Notes under the pieces: model-generated | Seen by the model: the letters and a program-made list of their open reading frames with translations, nothing else | The model's database searches: none | What the model was told of the DNA's origin: nothing | Made by a program: the position numbers and the translations under genes | Source: Planctomycetota bacterium | Lineage (GTDB): Bacteria > Planctomycetota > Brocadiia > SM23-32 | DNA: 7,940 nucleotides | NCBI GenBank assembly: GCA_030604585.1 | Contig: JAUVVP010000064.1 | Span: 1 to 7,940, forward strand | Direction: 5' to 3' | Shown here: one piece after another, positions 5,393 through 7,940 of the stretch | Layout of the letters: each line of letters begins with the position of its first letter | How positions within the stretch are numbered: position 1 is the stretch's first letter

Positions 5393-7162
5393 ATGCGAGT
5401 GAGCACGAACTACCGGGGCGGACGCCCGATGATCATGGCCACGCGGGGTGTGGTCGCGGCCGGCCATTACCTGGCGGCGGAGGCGGGCCTGCACATCCTG
5501 CGCCGCGGCGGCAATGCCATGGACGCGGCGGCGGCGATGGGCTTCGCCCTCGGCGTCCTCGAGCCGCACCAGAACGGCATCGGCGGCGAAGTGCCGGTCC
5601 TGGTCTACGATGCCTCGGCGGGCCGGGTCCACGCGGTCAGCGGCCACGGCGTGGCGCCGGCGGCGGCCACTATCGAGCGATACCGGCGGCTCGGCGTCGA
5701 AGACATCATCCCGGGGGACGGGTTCCTCGGGGCGGTCGTGCCGCCCGTCGTAGACACGTGGGTCACCGTGCTGCGGCGCTTCGGCACGATGCGGCTTGCC
5801 GACGTGCTGACCCCCGCGATGGAGCTGGCCGAGAATGGTTTCCCGATGGGGAACGGCCTGCACGGGTCAATTGCCGCCCAGGCGGAGAAGTTCGGCAAAG
5901 AATGGCCGTCCTCGGCCGCGAAGTTCCTGCCCGGTGGGGAGCCGCCGGCGGTCGGAAGCGTCTGGCGCCAGCCGGAACTGGCCGCCACCTTCCGGAAGCT
6001 CATCGAGGCCGAAAGCGCCCATCAGGACCGCGACGCCGGCCTCCAGGCAGCCCGCGACCGCTTCTACAAGGGTGACATCGCCGAGGCCATCGTCGAGTTC
6101 GCCGGCTCGACCCCCGTCAAGGATGCCTCCGGGAAGGAGCACACGGCGCTCTTCACGATGGACGACTTCGCCGGCTTCTCCGCCCGGGTCGAGAACGCGG
6201 TCAGCGTCTCCTATAAGGGCGCCGAAGTGCACAAGTGCAGCAGTTGGACCCAGGGGCCGGTGCTCTGCCAGGCGCTGCGGCTGCTGGAGGGCTTCCCGCT
6301 GGCACAGATGGGGCATAACTCCGCCGACTACATCCACACGGTCATCGAGTGCATGAAGCTTGCCTACGCCGACCGGGAGTTCTACTACGGCGACCCCGAG
6401 TTCGTGGACGTGCCCTTCGACCGGCTGCTGAGCGAAGAGTATGCCGAAGAGCGGCGCAAGCTCGTGGACGTGAAGCGCGCGTCCATGGAGCTGAGGCCGG
6501 GCGGCTACGAGCCGGTCCGAGCCGAGAAGGTCGGCGACCTGCTGCGCGCCTTTGCGGACGACCGCGGGCGGGGCCACGCCGGCGGCGACACCACCAAGCT
6601 CGAGGCCGCCGACCGAGACGGCAACATGGTGTCCGCCACGCCGAGCGGAGGGTGGCTGATGTCCTCTCCGGTGGTGCCCGGGGTCGGGCTGCCTCTGGGC
6701 ACCCGTGGGCAGATGTTCTCCCTGGTCGCGGGGCATCCGAACAGCCTTCAGCCCGGCAAGCGCCCTCGCACGAGCCTGACGCCGTCGCTCGCCACGCGGG
6801 ACGGGAAGGCCTGCCTGGCCTTCGGCAGTCCGGGCGGGGACTGTCAGGACCAGTGGGCGTTGCAGTTCTTCCTCAACGTGGTGGAGTTCGACATGTCACT
6901 ACAGGAGGCCGCTGAGGCCCCTACCTTCTTCACCAGCCACTTCCCGTCGTCCTTCTATCCTCGGACGGCCCAGCCGGGAGTGATGAGCGTCGAGGGTCGC
7001 ATCCCCGACAAGGTCCGCATCGAGCTTCAGAACCGCGCTCACGTCGTCAGAGTCACGGGCGACTGGTCATCTCAGAACGTGCTGGCCGTCATGTCGGAGG
7101 GCGGCGTGCTCCGGGCTGCCGCCTCACCGCGCCTCGAGAGCGGCTACGCCATGGGCTGGTAG
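5393..7162 (+). CDS. Gamma-glutamyltransferase-family Ntn hydrolase
   Basis: 589 residues, a full-length proenzyme of the GGT family. The large-subunit part (1-399) has the typical ATRGVVAAGHYLAAEAGLHIL...GGNAMDAAAA and NGIGGE (61-66). T400 in GGDTTKLEAADRDGN matches the autocleavage and nucleophile threonine; the remaining 190 residues match the small subunit. The oxyanion glycines are present (GSPGG, 478-482). The C-terminal half reads LGTRGQMFSL...GHPN...PGKRP, as in YwrD/HpxW-like members rather than classical GGT. Where E. coli GGT has Arg114 in FREMAP, this protein has SGHGVAP (83-89), and the NNQMDDF block is replaced by GTRGQMF. It may therefore be an amidase or acylase of different specificity, not a true gamma-glutamyltransferase. 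There is no signal peptide, unlike exported GGTs. TAGGAGG (5377-5383) lies 9 nt before the ATG. It is monocistronic by context. Confidence 0.87.
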   Translation: MRVSTNYRGGRPMIMATRGVVAAGHYLAAEAGLHILRRGGNAMDAAAAMGFALGVLEPHQNGIGGEVPVLVYDASAGRVHAVSGHGVAPAAATIERYRRLGVEDIIPGDGFLGAVVPPVVDTWVTVLRRFGTMRLADVLTPAMELAENGFPMGNGLHGSIAAQAEKFGKEWPSSAAKFLPGGEPPAVGSVWRQPELAATFRKLIEAESAHQDRDAGLQAARDRFYKGDIAEAIVEFAGSTPVKDASGKEHTALFTMDDFAGFSARVENAVSVSYKGAEVHKCSSWTQGPVLCQALRLLEGFPLAQMGHNSADYIHTVIECMKLAYADREFYYGDPEFVDVPFDRLLSEEYAEERRKLVDVKRASMELRPGGYEPVRAEKVGDLLRAFADDRGRGHAGGDTTKLEAADRDGNMVSATPSGGWLMSSPVVPGVGLPLGTRGQMFSLVAGHPNSLQPGKRPRTSLTPSLATRDGKACLAFGSPGGDCQDQWALQFFLNVVEFDMSLQEAAEAPTFFTSHFPSSFYPRTAQPGVMSVEGRIPDKVRIELQNRAHVVRVTGDWSSQNVLAVMSEGGVLRAAASPRLESGYAMGW

Positions 7163-7179
7163 GGTGCGCCTGCGCATCC
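7162..7179 (+). terminator. Hairpin just after the Ntn hydrolase stop codon
   Basis: GGGTGCG (7162-7168) pairs with CGCATCC (7173-7179) through seven pairs (one G-T) over a CCTG tetraloop. It begins on the last base of the stop codon. The following sequence is mixed, not T-rich, so termination is uncertain. Confidence 0.3.
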
Positions 7180-7186
7180 GATTACA

Positions 7187-7215
7187 TTGCCTGCGCCTCC
7201 GGGTCAGGCTATACT
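7187..7215 (+). promoter_or_regulatory. Putative sigma-70 promoter for the right-edge gene
   Basis: TTGCCT (7187-7192) and TATACT (7210-7215, 5 of 6) are 17 bp apart. The start near 7222 gives a leader of about 60 nt. Confidence 0.55.
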
Positions 7216-7281
7216 GAGGCTTTGGATAAGCCGGCAGGGGGCAACGGGTGCCTTCCCGTGCTTCCGTCCTGCGGAGGCGTG

Positions 7282-7940
7282 ATGATGCGGCAACGTCTGA
7301 GCCGTTCGAACCGGGCGAGGGCCTTTCTCCTGGCCATGGCGTGGGCATGCCTGCTTCTGGCCGCTCCGCGCTGCCTGGCCGGCGAGGGCGAGAAGGTCCT
7401 GGAGGAGAACTGGTACGCGCTGTACCTGAACGAGAAGAAGGCAGGCTACTCGTACGGGCAGGTCATCGAGAAACGGATCGGCGACGCGGTCGCCTATGAG
7501 AGCAGGCTGCACAACGAGTTCACGTTGACCCGCGGCGAGATAGCCCTGCGGTTCGTGATGGACACGACCATCACAGAAGGCCCCGAAGGGCTGCTCGTTG
7601 CCTTCCGCCACCAGGTGCGGGGGCCGATGTTCATGGACATGCAGGGCACTGTGGAGGGGGGCGAGCTGGTGATAACCGCCGGGACGGGCCGCGCCAGCAA
7701 GACGGTGCGCGTGCCCGTCCACGAGGGGCTCTGCCCCTGGGCGCTGCATCGGCTGAAGGTGAGGATGGGCCACGAGCCGGGCACGAAGTACTCTGCGAAG
7801 GCCTTCATCCCCGACATGCCGACGCGGGCGCACGATGTCAGCGTGGAACTGGTGGGGAAGGAAGACGTGCAGGTCTTCGAGGTTACGAAATCGCTGTATC
7901 GCTCCAACGCCAGGTTCAGCGCCTTCCCGGGCCTCTCGAC
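7282..7940 (+). CDS. Secreted protein, probable N-terminal region of a transglutaminase-domain protein, cut by the right edge
   Basis: The frame is open from the ATG pair at 7282/7285 to the window end (219 residues visible), with no stop. GGAGG (7273-7277) sits 4 nt before the first ATG and 7 nt before the second, so the second is the likelier start. A basic N-terminus, a hydrophobic run (14-28) and CLA-GEG (31-36) form a Sec signal peptide, so the product is exported. Then come ENWYALYLNEKKAGYSYGQV (near 42-61) and a beta-rich stretch with alternating charged and hydrophobic residues. A WY-x-x-Y-x-N-x-KKxGY opening of this sort commonly precedes a transglutaminase-like core in secreted bacterial proteins. 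The catalytic Cys-His-Asp core would lie beyond the edge, so the call is an inference. No other domain is visible. Confidence 0.6.
   Translation, partial: MMRQRLSRSNRARAFLLAMAWACLLLAAPRCLAGEGEKVLEENWYALYLNEKKAGYSYGQVIEKRIGDAVAYESRLHNEFTLTRGEIALRFVMDTTITEGPEGLLVAFRHQVRGPMFMDMQGTVEGGELVITAGTGRASKTVRVPVHEGLCPWALHRLKVRMGHEPGTKYSAKAFIPDMPTRAHDVSVELVGKEDVQVFEVTKSLYRSNARFSAFPGLS

Noticed and set aside
5867..6736. Minus-strand frame of 289 codons opposite the Ntn hydrolase
   Set aside because: It is an antisense shadow: the plus strand encodes all GGT-family motifs across the same bases.
3329..7940. One operon from the ThuA-like gene to the right edge
   Set aside because: Spacers of 189, 300 and 119 bp separate the genes, and good promoters precede the Ntn hydrolase and the last gene. 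Only the ThuA-DUF547 pair could plausibly share a transcript.

Overview
This window is high-GC bacterial DNA, about 65% by eye. It carries seven protein-coding genes, two of them cut by the window edges, in short transcription units separated by repeat-rich spacers. No rRNA, tRNA, CRISPR array or transposase is visible. The gene content suggests an uncultivated soil, sediment or water bacterium of the Planctomycetota/Armatimonadota/Hydrogenedentota kind: a ThuA-like protein, a DUF4832-type secreted glycosidase-like protein, a DUF547 protein, a gamma-glutamyltransferase-like Ntn hydrolase and a transglutaminase-associated secreted protein. That placement is inference; no marker gene fixes the phylum.

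Layout, left to right. At 1-70 (-) lies the start of a gene that runs off the left edge. Divergent from it is an HD-domain phosphohydrolase (294-857, +), which converges on a large secreted glycoside-hydrolase-like protein (881-2833, -) across a 23-bp gap. A 495-bp divergent spacer (2834-3328) follows. It holds a 17-bp perfect inverted repeat (2945-2961/3223-3239), several hairpins and a 130-bp MITE-like element (3058-3187). On its right are a ThuA-domain protein (3329-3997, +) and, 189 bp later, a secreted DUF547 protein (4187-5092, +). The 300-bp spacer 5093-5392 holds a 70-nt, 27-pair hairpin (5243-5312) abutting a consensus-like promoter. That promoter drives a gamma-glutamyltransferase-family Ntn hydrolase (5393-7162, +). 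The last gene (7282 to the right edge, +) encodes a secreted protein that is probably the N-terminal part of a transglutaminase-domain protein.

How the genes may work together. The divergent pair (glycosidase-like protein and ThuA-like protein) is the most plausible functional unit. Both families are linked to saccharides. Each gene has a TTGACG promoter with a 17-bp spacer, and each has the same 17-mer upstream in the same orientation relative to transcription. The other genes have separate promoter-like sequences and need not form one pathway. Sigma-70-type promoters with exact 17-bp spacing are visible before five of the seven genes, and a weaker one before the HD gene.

The best leads for novelty are the nested inverted-repeat spacer at 2834-3328, the long hairpin at 5243-5312, and the Ntn hydrolase, in which the arginine that binds the gamma-glutamyl carboxylate in true GGTs appears to be replaced. 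I found no clear evidence for a wholly new defence or mobile system.
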